The notes: a model not told the origin generated them from the letters alone. A stretch of 64,000 bases of DNA from Pseudomonas sp. RIT-PI-r (GCF_001297015.1 NZ_LIGE01000041.1:1-64000), one strand, 5' to 3'. Positions 16,936 through 26,128 are shown, numbered from the stretch's first letter. Program-made: numbers and translations.

Positions 16936-17871
16936 ATGCCTGCCTTGCGCCGTTTTTCCTTGCCGCTGATCGCCGCGTTTTTTGCGTTGTACGTGATTTG
17001 GGGATCGACCTATCTGGTGATCCGCATTGGCATTGAATACTGGCCGCCGCTGATGCTCGGCGGTGTGCGTTTCGTGATCGCCGGCACGTTGATGTACGCC
17101 TTCCTGCGCTGGCGCGGGGCACCGGCGCCGACCTGGGCGCAGTGGAAAGCGGCGGGGATCATCGGGATTCTGCTGCTCAGTTTCGGTAATGGCGCAGTGA
17201 GTGTGGCTGAACACACCGGCGTGGCTTCAGGCGTGGCGGCATTGGCGGTGGCGACGGTGCCGCTGTTTACTTTGCTGTTCGGTTATTTTTGGGGCGCACG
17301 TAACACGCGCCTGGAATGGGCCGGTGTGGCACTGGGGATCATCGGCATCGCCATGCTCAACATGGGCTCCAACCTGCAATCGAGTCCGCTGGGCGCGGCA
17401 TTGCTGATTTTCGCGGCGGCGACCTGGGCGTTCGGCTCGGTGTGGAGCAGACATTTGCCGTTGCCGCAGGGCGCTATGGCCAGTGCGGTTGAGATGTTGG
17501 TCGGCGGTGTGGTGTTGCTGATTGGCAGCGCCGTCAGTGGCGAACGCCTGCAAGCCGTGCCGCCGATGGAAGGCTGGCTGGCGCTGGCGTACCTGATTTT
17601 CTTCGGCTCGATCATCGCCTTCAATTCCTACATGTACCTGCTCAAGCACGTACGTCCAGCGGCGGCGACCAGTTATGCCTACGTCAACCCGGCGGTGGCG
17701 GTATTGCTGGGGATCGTGTTTGTTGGCGAGACCATCGGAATCGAAGAGGCGCTGGCGATGCTGGTGATCATCAGCGCCGTGGTGCTGATAGGCTTGCCGC
17801 AGTGGCGCCGGCCAGCACAGCCGCCAGTCGTGGCGCCGACAGCCGTTCCCACAGAAACGCGTACGAATTAG
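16936..17871 (+). CDS. yedA: EamA/DMT family exporter YedA
   Basis: A 311-residue drug/metabolite transporter with ten membrane segments in two EamA repeats. The opening (FFALYVIWGSTYLVIRIGIE) and the C-terminal segment ATSYAYVNPAVAVLLG match the YedA group closely. I chose the ATG at 16936, which starts just before the first membrane helix. It lies opposite an Lrp regulator that probably controls it. The substrate is unknown; related proteins export amino acids or purines. Confidence 0.9.
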   Translation: MPALRRFSLPLIAAFFALYVIWGSTYLVIRIGIEYWPPLMLGGVRFVIAGTLMYAFLRWRGAPAPTWAQWKAAGIIGILLLSFGNGAVSVAEHTGVASGVAALAVATVPLFTLLFGYFWGARNTRLEWAGVALGIIGIAMLNMGSNLQSSPLGAALLIFAAATWAFGSVWSRHLPLPQGAMASAVEMLVGGVVLLIGSAVSGERLQAVPPMEGWLALAYLIFFGSIIAFNSYMYLLKHVRPAAATSYAYVNPAVAVLLGIVFVGETIGIEEALAMLVIISAVVLIGLPQWRRPAQPPVVAPTAVPTETRTN

Positions 17872-17923
17872 GGTAAACTGCGCGGCATTGCATGCCTGCG
17901 TTATTTTTTCCTACGGTACCTCC

Positions 17924-19261
17924 ATGACTTTCGCCACCCTTGGCCTGATCGAACCCTTGCTGCGCTCCCTCGAGAAGCTCGGCTACCAGACCCCGACGCC
18001 GGTTCAGGCGCAAGCCATTCCGGCCGTGCTGGCCGGTCGTGACCTGATGGCAGCCGCTCAGACCGGCACCGGCAAGACCGCCGGTTTCGCCCTGCCGCTG
18101 CTGCAGTTGCTGGCCATGGAAGGGCCGAAAGTCGCCGCCAACTCGGTGCGCGCATTGATTCTGGTGCCGACCCGTGAACTGGCCGAACAGGTTCACGAAG
18201 CCGTGCGCCAATATGCCGAAAACCTGCCGCTGCGCACTTATGCGGTGTACGGCGGTGTCAGCATCAACCCGCAAATGATGAAGCTGCGCGGCGGTGTTGA
18301 TCTGCTGGTAGCAACGCCGGGGCGTCTGCTCGACCTGTTCCGCCAGAAGGCGCTGAAATTCAATCAGCTGCAAACCCTGGTGCTCGACGAAGCCGATCGC
18401 ATGCTCGATCTGGGCTTCTCCGAAGAGCTGGCGAACATCTACCGCGCACTGCCGAAGAAACGTCAGACGCTGCTGTTCTCCGCGACTTTCTCCGATGACA
18501 TCCGCCTGCTCGCCGGGCAGATGCTCGACGATCCGCTGACCGTCGAAGTCAGCCCACGCAACGTCGCCGCCAACACGGTCAAGCAGTGGATCGTGACGGT
18601 AGACAAAAAGCGCAAGGCCGAACTGTTCGTGCACCTGATGCGCAAGAACAAATGGAAGCAGGTGCTGGTGTTCGCCAAGACCCGTAACGGTGTGGATGCG
18701 CTGGTGGAAAAACTCCAGGGCCTCGGTGTGAATGCCGACGGTATCCACGGCGACAAGCCGCAAGCGACCCGTCAACGGGCGCTGGATCGTTTCAAGCTCA
18801 GTGAAGTGCAGATTCTGGTCGCGACTGACGTGGCGGCGCGAGGTCTGGATATCGAAGATCTGCCGCTGGTGATCAACTTCGATCTGCCGATCGTGGCGGA
18901 AGACTACATCCACCGCATCGGTCGGACGGGCCGTGCGGGCGCGACCGGTGAAGCGATTTCGCTGGTGTGTGCGGATGAAGTGAACATGTTGTCGGCGATC
19001 GAGATGCTGACGCGCCAGACCTTGAAGCGTGAGAACGAGCCCGATTTCGAGCCTGAGCACCGTGTGCCGGATACCGATGCCAGCGGTCAGGTGATCAAGA
19101 AGCCGAAGAAACCGAAGAAGCCGAAAGCTTCGGGCGGTGGCGGCAAGCGTAATCTGGGCAAGTGGGTCGACAGCGGCGAGACGCAGGCGCCGGAGCCTTC
19201 GGTCAAGCCTGTGCGCAAGGTGCCGGTGTTCAATACTGGACCTCGCAAGCGTAAGCCTTAA
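17924..19261 (+). CDS. rhlE: ATP-dependent RNA helicase RhlE
   Basis: A 445-residue DEAD-box helicase. The Q motif lies around residue 20 (GYQTPTPVQAQAIP), and Walker A AQTGTGKT is near residue 45. Then come PTRELA, the DEAD box VLDEADRMLD, SAT, ARGLD and the HRIGRTGR motif near residue 330. A basic C-terminal tail rich in Lys and Pro (KKPKKPKKPKA) is the usual RNA-binding extension. It acts in RNA remodelling, cold adaptation and RNA decay in related bacteria. It starts 52 bases after yedA ends. Confidence 0.95.
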   Translation: MTFATLGLIEPLLRSLEKLGYQTPTPVQAQAIPAVLAGRDLMAAAQTGTGKTAGFALPLLQLLAMEGPKVAANSVRALILVPTRELAEQVHEAVRQYAENLPLRTYAVYGGVSINPQMMKLRGGVDLLVATPGRLLDLFRQKALKFNQLQTLVLDEADRMLDLGFSEELANIYRALPKKRQTLLFSATFSDDIRLLAGQMLDDPLTVEVSPRNVAANTVKQWIVTVDKKRKAELFVHLMRKNKWKQVLVFAKTRNGVDALVEKLQGLGVNADGIHGDKPQATRQRALDRFKLSEVQILVATDVAARGLDIEDLPLVINFDLPIVAEDYIHRIGRTGRAGATGEAISLVCADEVNMLSAIEMLTRQTLKRENEPDFEPEHRVPDTDASGQVIKKPKKPKKPKASGGGGKRNLGKWVDSGETQAPEPSVKPVRKVPVFNTGPRKRKP

Positions 19262-19394
19262 AGTCAAAAGCCCCTCATCGGAACGCCGCCCGCCTATCCC
19301 TCTCCCGGGGGGAGAGGGGACTGATTGGGGGATGCTTGCGAAGTACGCCGACCTGATTCTTCTGTTGTGAATCCATAATCGACAGGACCTTCGC

Positions 19395-19540
19395 CAGACA
19401 CCTCGGTCGGCTGACAAAACCCACAATCGACTCGGTGGTTCAGGTCGATGTATGGCGTCAGACACCTCGGTCGGCTGACAAAACCCACAATCGACTCGGT
19501 GGTTCAGGTCGATGGATGGCGTCAGACACCTCGGTCGGCT
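19395..19540. repeat. 64-bp tandem repeat, 2.3 copies
   Basis: A 64-base unit beginning CAGACACCTCGGTCGGCTG occurs at 19395-19458 and 19459-19522 with a single substitution (T to G at unit position 56), and its first 18 bases recur at 19523-19540. The array lies in the 313-base gap between rhlE and the flavoprotein gene, next to C-rich and G-rich repeats. No reading frame or known element was recognised in it. Confidence 0.9.
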
Positions 19541-19552
19541 CCCTCTCCCTCT

Positions 19553-19573
19553 GGGAGAGGGCTGGGGTGAGGG
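19553..19573. repeat. Intergenic GAGAGGGCTGGGGTGAGGG repeat (second copy)
   Basis: Identical over 21 bases to 153-173. The preceding CCCTCTCCCTCTGGGAGAGGG forms a hairpin with it, so this copy may also end transcripts of the convergent genes. Confidence 0.75.
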
Positions 19574-19574
19574 T

Positions 19575-20822
19575 TCAGGCAGACGCCTCGGATTTGAGCC
19601 GCTGCACGACCCCCAACCCCGCCGCCCGCCCGCTGGCAAAACACCCCGTCAGCAAGTACCCGCCCGTCGGCGCTTCCCAATCGAGCATCTCGCCCGCGCA
19701 GAACACCCCCGGCAACGTCTTGAGCATCAAGCGCTCATCCATTGCCTCGAACGTCACCCCCCCGGCACTGCTGATCGCCTCGTCCAATGGTCGCGTTTTC
19801 ACCAACGTCAGCGGCAGTGCCTTGATCGCCCGGGCCAACAACGCCGGATCAGCGAACGTGGCGGCATCAGTGAGTTCACGCAACAGCGCCGCTTTGACCC
19901 CATCAATCCCGACCTGACTGTGCAGATGCTTGGCCATCGAACGCGAACCGCGAGGTTTGCTCAGCGCCGTCTGCAATTTATCCACAGGTCGGCCGGGCAG
20001 CAGGTCGATGTGAATAGTCGCCGCGCCATATTGATTGATCGCCTCACGAATCGGCGCCGACAGCGCATAAATCAGACTGCCTTCGATCCCGGTCGCGGTG
20101 ATCACGCATTCGCCCAAGCGCGGAACGTCGTCGTTCAAACCGATGGCGATATTTTTCAGCGGCGCGCCGGCGAATTTGCTGACCATCAAATCGCTCCAGG
20201 CCTGTACCTCGAAACCACAATTACTTGGCTGTAGCGGCGCCAGTCCTACACCGCGCTGCTCCAGCGCGAGCATCCACGCACCGTCGGAACCAAGGCGTGA
20301 CCAACTGCCACCGCCGAGGGCGAGCAGAGTGGCGTCGGGTTTGACGGTGATTTCACCTGCCGGGCTATCGATGCGCAACGCGCCGTGTTCATTCCAACCG
20401 AGCCAGCGATGGCGGGTGTGGATAATCACGCCGCTGTCGCGCAGACGCTTGAGCCATGCGCGGAGCAGCGGGGCGGCTTTCATATCAGTAGGGAAAACCC
20501 TGCCGGAGCTGCCGACAAAGGTTTCGATGCCCAGATCGTGAATCCATTGGCACAACGCATCGGCGTCGAAGCCGCGCAGCAACGGCGCGATCTGTGGTGC
20601 GCGTTCGGCGTATCGCGAGAGAAACGCCGGATACGCTTCGGAGTGGGTGATGTTCATCCCGCCGACGCCGGCCAGCAGAAACTTGCGGCCCACCGAGGGC
20701 ATGCCGTCGTACAGGTCGACGCGAATTCCAGCCTCGCTCAGCACTTCAGCGGCCATCAGGCCGGCAGGGCCACCGCCGATGATGGCGACGTGAGCGGGGG
20801 AGGAGGCGGAGTTCTGGGTCAT
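19575..20822 (-). CDS. HI0933-like NAD(P)/FAD-dependent oxidoreductase (TIGR03862-type)
   Basis: A 415-residue flavoprotein. The Rossmann FAD motif VAIIGGGPAGLMAAEVLSEA lies near residues 12-31, and the tail LDWEAPTGGYLLTGCFASG contains the final FAD contact typical of the HI0933/BaiN group. Members may reduce flavonoid- or bile-acid-like enones or act in rRNA modification; the role in Pseudomonas is unknown. I chose the ATG at 20822, which places the FAD motif at the usual distance from the N terminus. Confidence 0.85.
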   Translation of the reverse strand: MTQNSASSPAHVAIIGGGPAGLMAAEVLSEAGIRVDLYDGMPSVGRKFLLAGVGGMNITHSEAYPAFLSRYAERAPQIAPLLRGFDADALCQWIHDLGIETFVGSSGRVFPTDMKAAPLLRAWLKRLRDSGVIIHTRHRWLGWNEHGALRIDSPAGEITVKPDATLLALGGGSWSRLGSDGAWMLALEQRGVGLAPLQPSNCGFEVQAWSDLMVSKFAGAPLKNIAIGLNDDVPRLGECVITATGIEGSLIYALSAPIREAINQYGAATIHIDLLPGRPVDKLQTALSKPRGSRSMAKHLHSQVGIDGVKAALLRELTDAATFADPALLARAIKALPLTLVKTRPLDEAISSAGGVTFEAMDERLMLKTLPGVFCAGEMLDWEAPTGGYLLTGCFASGRAAGLGVVQRLKSEASA

Positions 20823-20875
20823 GGCATGCGCTGCGGTATGGCGGGATAAGGCGCGCATTCTAACAGCCGAGATCC

Positions 20876-20959
20876 CTGTAGGAGCTGCCGCAGGCTGCGA
20901 TCTTTGCTGTGGATTTTTACCGGCAAGATCAAAAGATCGCAGCCTGCGGCAGCTCCTAC
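20876..20959. repeat. REP pair, GTAGGAGCTGCCG family
   Basis: Inverted arms (GTAGGAGCTGCCGCAGGCTG and complement) with a loop of about 30 bases lie between the flavoprotein gene start and the HDAC-like gene end. Confidence 0.88.
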
Positions 20960-21008
20960 GGGTTATCCACAGGCCGTTCCACAGCGATTGTGGGTAACGC
21001 AGCCCAGC

Positions 21009-21929
21009 TCAATGACAACCGTGTGACCGCCAGACGCGCTGCGCACTGTGATGGAGGATGCCGTGGCGACGGGCGAGGGCGTGGCGATCCTTGCTGTAGC
21101 CGCCGCCGATCACGCCCATCACCGCAATGTCGCGGCCCAGGCAATGGCGCATCACGCTTTCATCACGGGCGGCGACACCTGCATCGGTCAGCTGCAGATA
21201 GCCGAGGGCGTCATCCTTGTGCACATCGACACCGGCGTCATACAGCACCAGGTCCGGTTGATACAGCGGCAGCAAATAGTTAAGCGTGTCATCGACCACT
21301 TTCAAATAGTCGGCATCACCCATGCCTTTGGGCAGCGGGATGTCCCAGTCACTTTCGGCTTTGCGTGCAGGAAAATTCTTCTCGCAGTGCAGGGAAACGG
21401 TGATTGCCTCCGGTGTGTCATGAAGAATTCGCGCCGTGCCGTCGCCCTGATGCACATCGCAATCAAAGATCAGCACGCGATTGACCCGGCCGCTTTGCAG
21501 CAGGTAATGGCTGATGATCGCCAGGTCATTGAAGATGCAGAAACCCGCCGGGTAATCGTAATGCGCGTGATGGGTACCGCCGGCCAGGTGACAGGCCAGA
21601 CCGTGCTCCAGGGCTTTTTCCGCTGCCAGTATCGAACCGCCGACCGCACGCACCGTGCGCCGTGCCAGTGCTTCGTTCCATGGCAGGCCAAGGCGCCGTT
21701 GGTCTTCGCGGGACAACTCGCCGCTCATGTAGCGTTCGATATACGCACGGTCATGGGCGAGGGCGAGGATGTCGTTGGGGCAGATCTCCGGGCGCAGCAG
21801 ATCGGCGTCACGGGTCAGCCCGCTGTCGACCAGGTGATCGCGCAGCAAACGAAACTTGTCCATCGGGAAGCGGTGATCCGCCGGAAACTCGGGGCTGTAG
21901 TCTTCGTGGTAGATCAGCGGCAGTGGCAT
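21009..21929 (-). CDS. Histone deacetylase-like amidohydrolase
   Basis: A 306-residue Zn-dependent deacetylase of the HDAC/acetylpolyamine amidohydrolase superfamily. The catalytic motifs are THHAHYD (general-base His pair), FDCDVHQGDGTA (Zn ligands Asp and His) and YDAGVDVHKDD (third Zn ligand), with GVIGGGYS at the C-terminal end. The length fits small bacterial class IV-like enzymes. Substrates could be acetylated polyamines or small molecules. It is divergent from the GNAT acetyltransferase, 82 bases apart, an opposing acetylation pair by position. Confidence 0.9.
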   Translation of the reverse strand: MPLPLIYHEDYSPEFPADHRFPMDKFRLLRDHLVDSGLTRDADLLRPEICPNDILALAHDRAYIERYMSGELSREDQRRLGLPWNEALARRTVRAVGGSILAAEKALEHGLACHLAGGTHHAHYDYPAGFCIFNDLAIISHYLLQSGRVNRVLIFDCDVHQGDGTARILHDTPEAITVSLHCEKNFPARKAESDWDIPLPKGMGDADYLKVVDDTLNYLLPLYQPDLVLYDAGVDVHKDDALGYLQLTDAGVAARDESVMRHCLGRDIAVMGVIGGGYSKDRHALARRHGILHHSAQRVWRSHGCH

Positions 21930-22011
21930 GGCGGTTTCATGTAGGAACGTAGGAAAGAGTGAAGGATCCTACCAGCGATGTAGACTTGCGGCATGGAAAC
22001 GGAGGGGACCG

Positions 22012-22581
22012 ATGGAGCCGATACTGGAACTCGAAAGCGCGCGCTTGCTGATGCGTCAGTGGCAGGACGAGGATTTGCCGGCATTTGCCGCGATGTGCGC
22101 CGATCCTCAGGTGATGCGCTATTTTCCGGCAGCGTTGAGCCGTCTGGAAAGCGCGTCGATGATCGGCCGGGTGCGCGGGCATTTTGCCGAGCATGGTTTC
22201 GGCTTGTGGGCGCTGGAGCGCAAGGACAGCGGTGAATTCATCGGTTTCACCGGGCTCGGCGTGGTCGGCTTTGATGCGCCGTTCACTCCGGCAGTGGAAA
22301 TCGGCTGGCGCCTGGCCAAGGAGCATTGGGGCCTGGGTTACGCCAGTGAAGCGGCGTGGACCGCTCTGCGTTGCGGCTTTGATCGATTGGCGCTGAAGGA
22401 AATCGTCTCCTTCACCGCGCAATCGAATCTGCCTTCGGAGAAAGTCATGCAGGCGATCGGCATGCATCACGCTCCCGAAGATGATTTCGACCACCCGAAA
22501 CTGGCCGTCGATCATCCGTTGCGCCGGCATGTGCTGTATCGCATCACTCGGGAACAATGGCTGCAAACCTTGCATGGCTAA
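22012..22581 (+). CDS. GNAT family N-acetyltransferase (RimJ/RimL-like)
   Basis: A 189-residue GNAT of the RimJ/RimL type. It opens with LESARLLMRQWQDEDLPAF, carries the acetyl-CoA binding region WRLAKEHWGLGYASEAAWTA near residues 101-120, and has the late motif SNLPSEKVMQAIGM. The ATG at 22012 has GGAGGGG immediately upstream, a strong ribosome-binding site. The acceptor, an amino terminus or a small molecule, cannot be told from the sequence. It is divergent from the HDAC-like gene. Confidence 0.9.
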   Translation: MEPILELESARLLMRQWQDEDLPAFAAMCADPQVMRYFPAALSRLESASMIGRVRGHFAEHGFGLWALERKDSGEFIGFTGLGVVGFDAPFTPAVEIGWRLAKEHWGLGYASEAAWTALRCGFDRLALKEIVSFTAQSNLPSEKVMQAIGMHHAPEDDFDHPKLAVDHPLRRHVLYRITREQWLQTLHG

Positions 22582-22690
22582 GCCGACACGGACGTTTACA
22601 ATGGCCGCCATATCATTGGCCCGTGCCAGAATCTGAATCGGCCACCGCAGCCAAGACTGCGCGGCATTGCTTTGTGTGAGGAGAGTCTGA

Positions 22691-23560
22691 ATGAGCCAAG
22701 TGTTGGAAGATCTGGTCGATTTGCTGACCCTGGAGCCGATTGAGGAAAACCTGTTCCGTGGCCGTAGCCAGGACTTGGGTTTCCGCCAGTTGTTCGGCGG
22801 TCAGGTGCTTGGTCAGTCACTGTCGGCGGCCAGTCAGACGGTTGAAGAGGCGCGCCACGTGCACTCGATGCACGGTTATTTTCTGCGTCCAGGCGACGCC
22901 AAATTGCCAGTGGTTTATTCGGTTGATCGCGTGCGCGATGGCGGCAGCTTCAGCACCCGCCGCGTCACGGCGATCCAGAAGGGCCATCCGATTTTTACCT
23001 GCAGTGCTTCGTTCCAGTACGACGAAGCCGGCTTCGAGCATCAGAGCCAGATGCCTGTCGTGGTCGGCCCGGAAAACCTGCCGTCGGAGCTGGAGCTGTT
23101 CCAGCAACGCGCGCAACTGATCCCCGAACACATGCGTGAAAAGCTGCTGTGCCCGAAACCGATCGAAGTGCGCCCGGTCACTGAAAAGGATCCGTACAAC
23201 CCGCAACCGGCCGATCCGGTGAAGTACGTGTGGTTCCGTGCTGACGGTGCGCTGGCCGACATCCCTGCGCTGCACAAATACCTGCTGGCCTACGCCTCGG
23301 ACTTCGGCCTGCTGACCACCTCGATGCTGCCCCACGGCAAGTCGGTCTGGCAGAAAGACATGCAGGTCGCCAGCCTCGATCACGCGCTGTGGTTCCACAA
23401 CGATCTGCGCGCCGATGACTGGTTGCTTTACGCAATGGACAGCCCGTGGGCCGGAAATTCCCGTGGCTTCTCCCGTGGCAGCGTGTACAACCGTGCCGGG
23501 CAACTGGTGGCTTCGGTGACGCAGGAAGGTTTGATTCGTCATCGCAAGGATTGGGCATGA
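22691..23560 (+). CDS. tesB: Acyl-CoA thioesterase II (TesB)
   Basis: A 289-residue double-hotdog thioesterase that hydrolyses medium- and long-chain acyl-CoA. The sequence shows the N-terminal FRGRSQDLGFRQLFGGQVLG and HSMHGYFLRPGD, and the C-terminal DHALWFHNDLRADDWLLYAM. The length matches E. coli TesB. AGGAGAG precedes the ATG. Its last four bases (ATGA) overlap the start of the HAD hydrolase gene, so the two are translationally coupled. Confidence 0.95.
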   Translation: MSQVLEDLVDLLTLEPIEENLFRGRSQDLGFRQLFGGQVLGQSLSAASQTVEEARHVHSMHGYFLRPGDAKLPVVYSVDRVRDGGSFSTRRVTAIQKGHPIFTCSASFQYDEAGFEHQSQMPVVVGPENLPSELELFQQRAQLIPEHMREKLLCPKPIEVRPVTEKDPYNPQPADPVKYVWFRADGALADIPALHKYLLAYASDFGLLTTSMLPHGKSVWQKDMQVASLDHALWFHNDLRADDWLLYAMDSPWAGNSRGFSRGSVYNRAGQLVASVTQEGLIRHRKDWA

Positions 23561-24150
23561 GCCTGAGCGAAGTTCGCCATTGGGTGTTCGACATGGATGG
23601 CACGCTGACCGTCGCCGTGCATGATTTCGCGGCGATTCGCGTGGCGCTGGCGATTCCGCCGGAGGACGACATCCTGACGCACCTCGCGGCGTTGCCGGCG
23701 GATGAGGCCGCAGCGAAACACGCATGGTTGCTGGAGCATGAGCGCGATCGGGCGCTGGGTTCGACCCCGGCCACCGGTGCGGTGGAGCTGGTGCGTGATC
23801 TGCATGCGCGCGGTTATCGCCTCGGCATCCTCACCCGCAATGCGCGGGAGCTGGCGCACGTGACGCTGGAGGCGATTGGTCTGGCTGACTGCTTCGCGGT
23901 GGACGATGTGTTGGGCCGCGACGAAGCACCGCCGAAACCGCATCCGGGTGGACTGTTGAAGTTGGCAGAGGCTTGGGATGTGCCGGCCAGCGAGATGGTG
24001 ATGGTCGGTGATTACCGCTTTGATCTGGACTGCGGGCGAGCGGCGGGCGCGCGGACGGTGTTGGTGAATTTGCCGGATAATCCGTGGCCTGAGTTGACCG
24101 ATTGGCATGCGAAGGATTGTGTCGAGTTGCGCAGGATGTTGCTTACCTGA
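23557..24150 (+). CDS. HAD superfamily hydrolase (phosphoglycolate phosphatase-like)
   Basis: A 197-residue HAD phosphatase. Motif I is FDMDGTLT near residue 11, motif II is LGILTRN, motif III is the lysine in PPKPHPGG, and motif IV is VGDYRFDLDCG. The cap is short and helical. The substrate is unknown. It overlaps tesB by four bases, so it is co-translated with the thioesterase. REP arms follow. Confidence 0.9.
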   Translation: MSLSEVRHWVFDMDGTLTVAVHDFAAIRVALAIPPEDDILTHLAALPADEAAAKHAWLLEHERDRALGSTPATGAVELVRDLHARGYRLGILTRNARELAHVTLEAIGLADCFAVDDVLGRDEAPPKPHPGGLLKLAEAWDVPASEMVMVGDYRFDLDCGRAAGARTVLVNLPDNPWPELTDWHAKDCVELRRMLLT

Positions 24151-24171
24151 TATTTCGGTTGTTTGATCTGG

Positions 24172-24266
24172 CCTCATCGCTGGCAAGCCAGCTCCCACAG
24201 GGATTTTCAGTGGATGCAAAATGTGTGCGACACAATGCACTGTGGGAGCTGGCTTGCCAGCGATGG
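24172..24266. repeat. REP pair, GCTGGCAAGCCAGC family
   Basis: Inverted arms containing CGCTGGCAAGCCAGCTCCCA enclose about 40 bases between the convergent HAD and alpha/beta-hydrolase genes. Confidence 0.88.
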
Positions 24267-24289
24267 CGCCAGATCATTCAATACAGGAC

Positions 24290-25240
24290 TCATTCAAACA
24301 ACGCCTTCTGCCCCTCCGGCGAGGTCAGCATCCCATCGCCGTTATGCCCAACCCCCGGCACTTCAACCAGTCGCTGATTAACTCCCTCCGGGTGCCGACG
24401 CAGCAAATAGCCGAAGTACAACTTCCCACGCTCCAGGCGATACGCCCCTTGCGCCTCGGCTTCGCAACCCTTGTCCAGTGCCGGATGCTGCGGATCGATG
24501 TCCTGCTGCCCGAGCAGATAAATCATTTCGCGTTTGACGTAACTGCTCTCGAGTTGCAACGGCGTTTGCCCTCCGGCGTACACCGGCATGTCTGCCAGAC
24601 CGTACTTCCAGCGATTGAAACCTGCACATTTGGCGTGATCGAACGCCACTGGCCGCTGTTCATTGAAGTACGCATAGGACGAAGGATTGGCCACCACGTA
24701 GCGCAAACGAATGCCGTTGGCCTTCAGCGCGGGTTGATCCTTGGCCAGCAGGGCATAACGCTGCACCACCTGACCGCCGCCAGAGTGACCGAAAATAACG
24801 ATCTGCTTCACGTCCGGAAACTGTTTGCGATCGCTGATTCGCCCGACGATCTCGTCGAGCGCCGCGTAGGAACTCAACGGATTCGGCCCTGTGGATAATC
24901 CGCCGCCCATCCACTCGTTGCCTTGCCAGCGCAGCAGTGTGGCGGGCAAGGAGTACAGGACAACATCGCTCTCATTGAGAAACTGCGGCGCGATCACCAG
25001 CGTGTGCGCGCTTTGTCCCGCCAGTTCAGCCGCGCTTTCGGCGCTTTTGCGATAGGTCTCGGCGTTGCGTAACCGGCCATGAATGACGATCAGCACACGT
25101 TCGATTTTCTCCGGTGCCGGGCCGATGCCGACGGCCATTTCCCCGGCCTTGAGTTGCAGGCGACCGGGGCTGATGGCGTCGACGCCGGCGGCTTGTGCAG
25201 TGCTGCCAATAATCAGTAAAGCCAGAAGCCATTTATGCAT
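24290..25240 (-). CDS. Secreted alpha/beta hydrolase
   Basis: A 316-residue protein with a signal peptide (residues 1-18, MHKWLLALLIIGSTAQA). It has an oxyanion region LIVIHGRLRNAETY and the nucleophile elbow GHSGGG near residue 158, with the late histidine in GVGHNGDG. It is probably a periplasmic esterase or lipase-like enzyme. The gene begins directly after the stop codon of the zinc-peptidase gene, so the two share a transcript. The substrate is unknown. Confidence 0.85.
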   Translation of the reverse strand: MHKWLLALLIIGSTAQAAGVDAISPGRLQLKAGEMAVGIGPAPEKIERVLIVIHGRLRNAETYRKSAESAAELAGQSAHTLVIAPQFLNESDVVLYSLPATLLRWQGNEWMGGGLSTGPNPLSSYAALDEIVGRISDRKQFPDVKQIVIFGHSGGGQVVQRYALLAKDQPALKANGIRLRYVVANPSSYAYFNEQRPVAFDHAKCAGFNRWKYGLADMPVYAGGQTPLQLESSYVKREMIYLLGQQDIDPQHPALDKGCEAEAQGAYRLERGKLYFGYLLRRHPEGVNQRLVEVPGVGHNGDGMLTSPEGQKALFE

Positions 25241-26128
25241 TTACAGGTTTTTCGCCGCGAAGGTGTCGCACTGGCCGACCTGGCCTTGCGCGAATCCGGT
25301 TTTGAACCAGCGCACCCTTTGCGCCGACGTACCGTGGGTAAACGAGTCCGGCACCACACGGCCCTGACCCTGTTGTTGCAAGCGATCATCACCGATGGCA
25401 TTGGCCGCGTTCAAGGCCTCCTCGATGTCACCCGGCTCCAGCCAGTTCAGGCGCTTCTGCGCCCTGTAGGCCCAGACGCCGGCGAGACAGTCAGCCTGCA
25501 CTTCCTGACGCACCAGCAAACCGCCGTCACCTTCCATCTGTCGACCTTGCTGTCGAGCTGTCTGAATTTTCGCCGAGACGCCAAGCAGCGTCTGCACATG
25601 GTGTCCGACTTCATGCGCGATCACGTAGGCCTGGGCGAAGTCGCCGGCCGCTTTGAAGCGTTGCGACATTTCCTGGAAGAACGCCATGTCCAGATAGACC
25701 TTCTGGTCGGCCGGGCAGTAGAACGGGCCGGTCGCCGAGGTTGCAAGACCGCAGGCTGAGTTGACCCGATTGCTGAACAGCACCAGCGTCGGATCTTTAT
25801 ATTGCCGCCCGGCCTGCTGGAAAATCGCGCCCCAGGTGTCTTCGGTATCGCCAAGGATCGAGCGGACGAATTCGGCTTGCTCGTCGTTGGCCGGTGGCGC
25901 CTGACGGGTTTGCGAGGTAGGCGCCGATTGTTGTGTCGATTGCCCGGCGAGCTGCCCGAGAATTTGCAGCGGATCCTGCCCGGTGATCCAGCCGATGCCG
26001 ACGATCAGCAGAATGGCGCCCAGACTCAGGCCTTTGCCGCCACCGAAGCGCATGCCGCCGCCACCGCCGGAATCATCACCACGGGCGTCGACGACGTTGT
26101 CACTGCGTCGGCCTTTTTTCCATAGCAT
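25241..26128 (-). CDS. ypfJ: Neutral zinc metallopeptidase YpfJ
   Basis: A 295-residue membrane-anchored metallopeptidase. The opening (MLWKKGRRSDNVVDARGDD) is followed by a Gly-rich stretch, an inner-membrane helix (LGAILLIVGIGWITG) and a periplasmic domain. The zinc site is HEVGHHVQ near residue 185, and the conserved VYLDMAFFQEM and tail VRWFKTGFAQG are typical of the YpfJ/KPN_00227 group. GAGGATT precedes the ATG. It follows a close paralogue and precedes the alpha/beta hydrolase in the same operon. The natural substrate of the family is not known. Confidence 0.92.
   Translation of the reverse strand: MLWKKGRRSDNVVDARGDDSGGGGGMRFGGGKGLSLGAILLIVGIGWITGQDPLQILGQLAGQSTQQSAPTSQTRQAPPANDEQAEFVRSILGDTEDTWGAIFQQAGRQYKDPTLVLFSNRVNSACGLATSATGPFYCPADQKVYLDMAFFQEMSQRFKAAGDFAQAYVIAHEVGHHVQTLLGVSAKIQTARQQGRQMEGDGGLLVRQEVQADCLAGVWAYRAQKRLNWLEPGDIEEALNAANAIGDDRLQQQGQGRVVPDSFTHGTSAQRVRWFKTGFAQGQVGQCDTFAAKNL

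Noticed and set aside
18155..19639. Long minus-strand open frame opposite rhlE
   Set aside because: It mirrors rhlE codon bias, includes the 64-bp tandem repeat and REP-like sequence, and has no recognisable domain; rhlE on the plus strand carries all helicase motifs.
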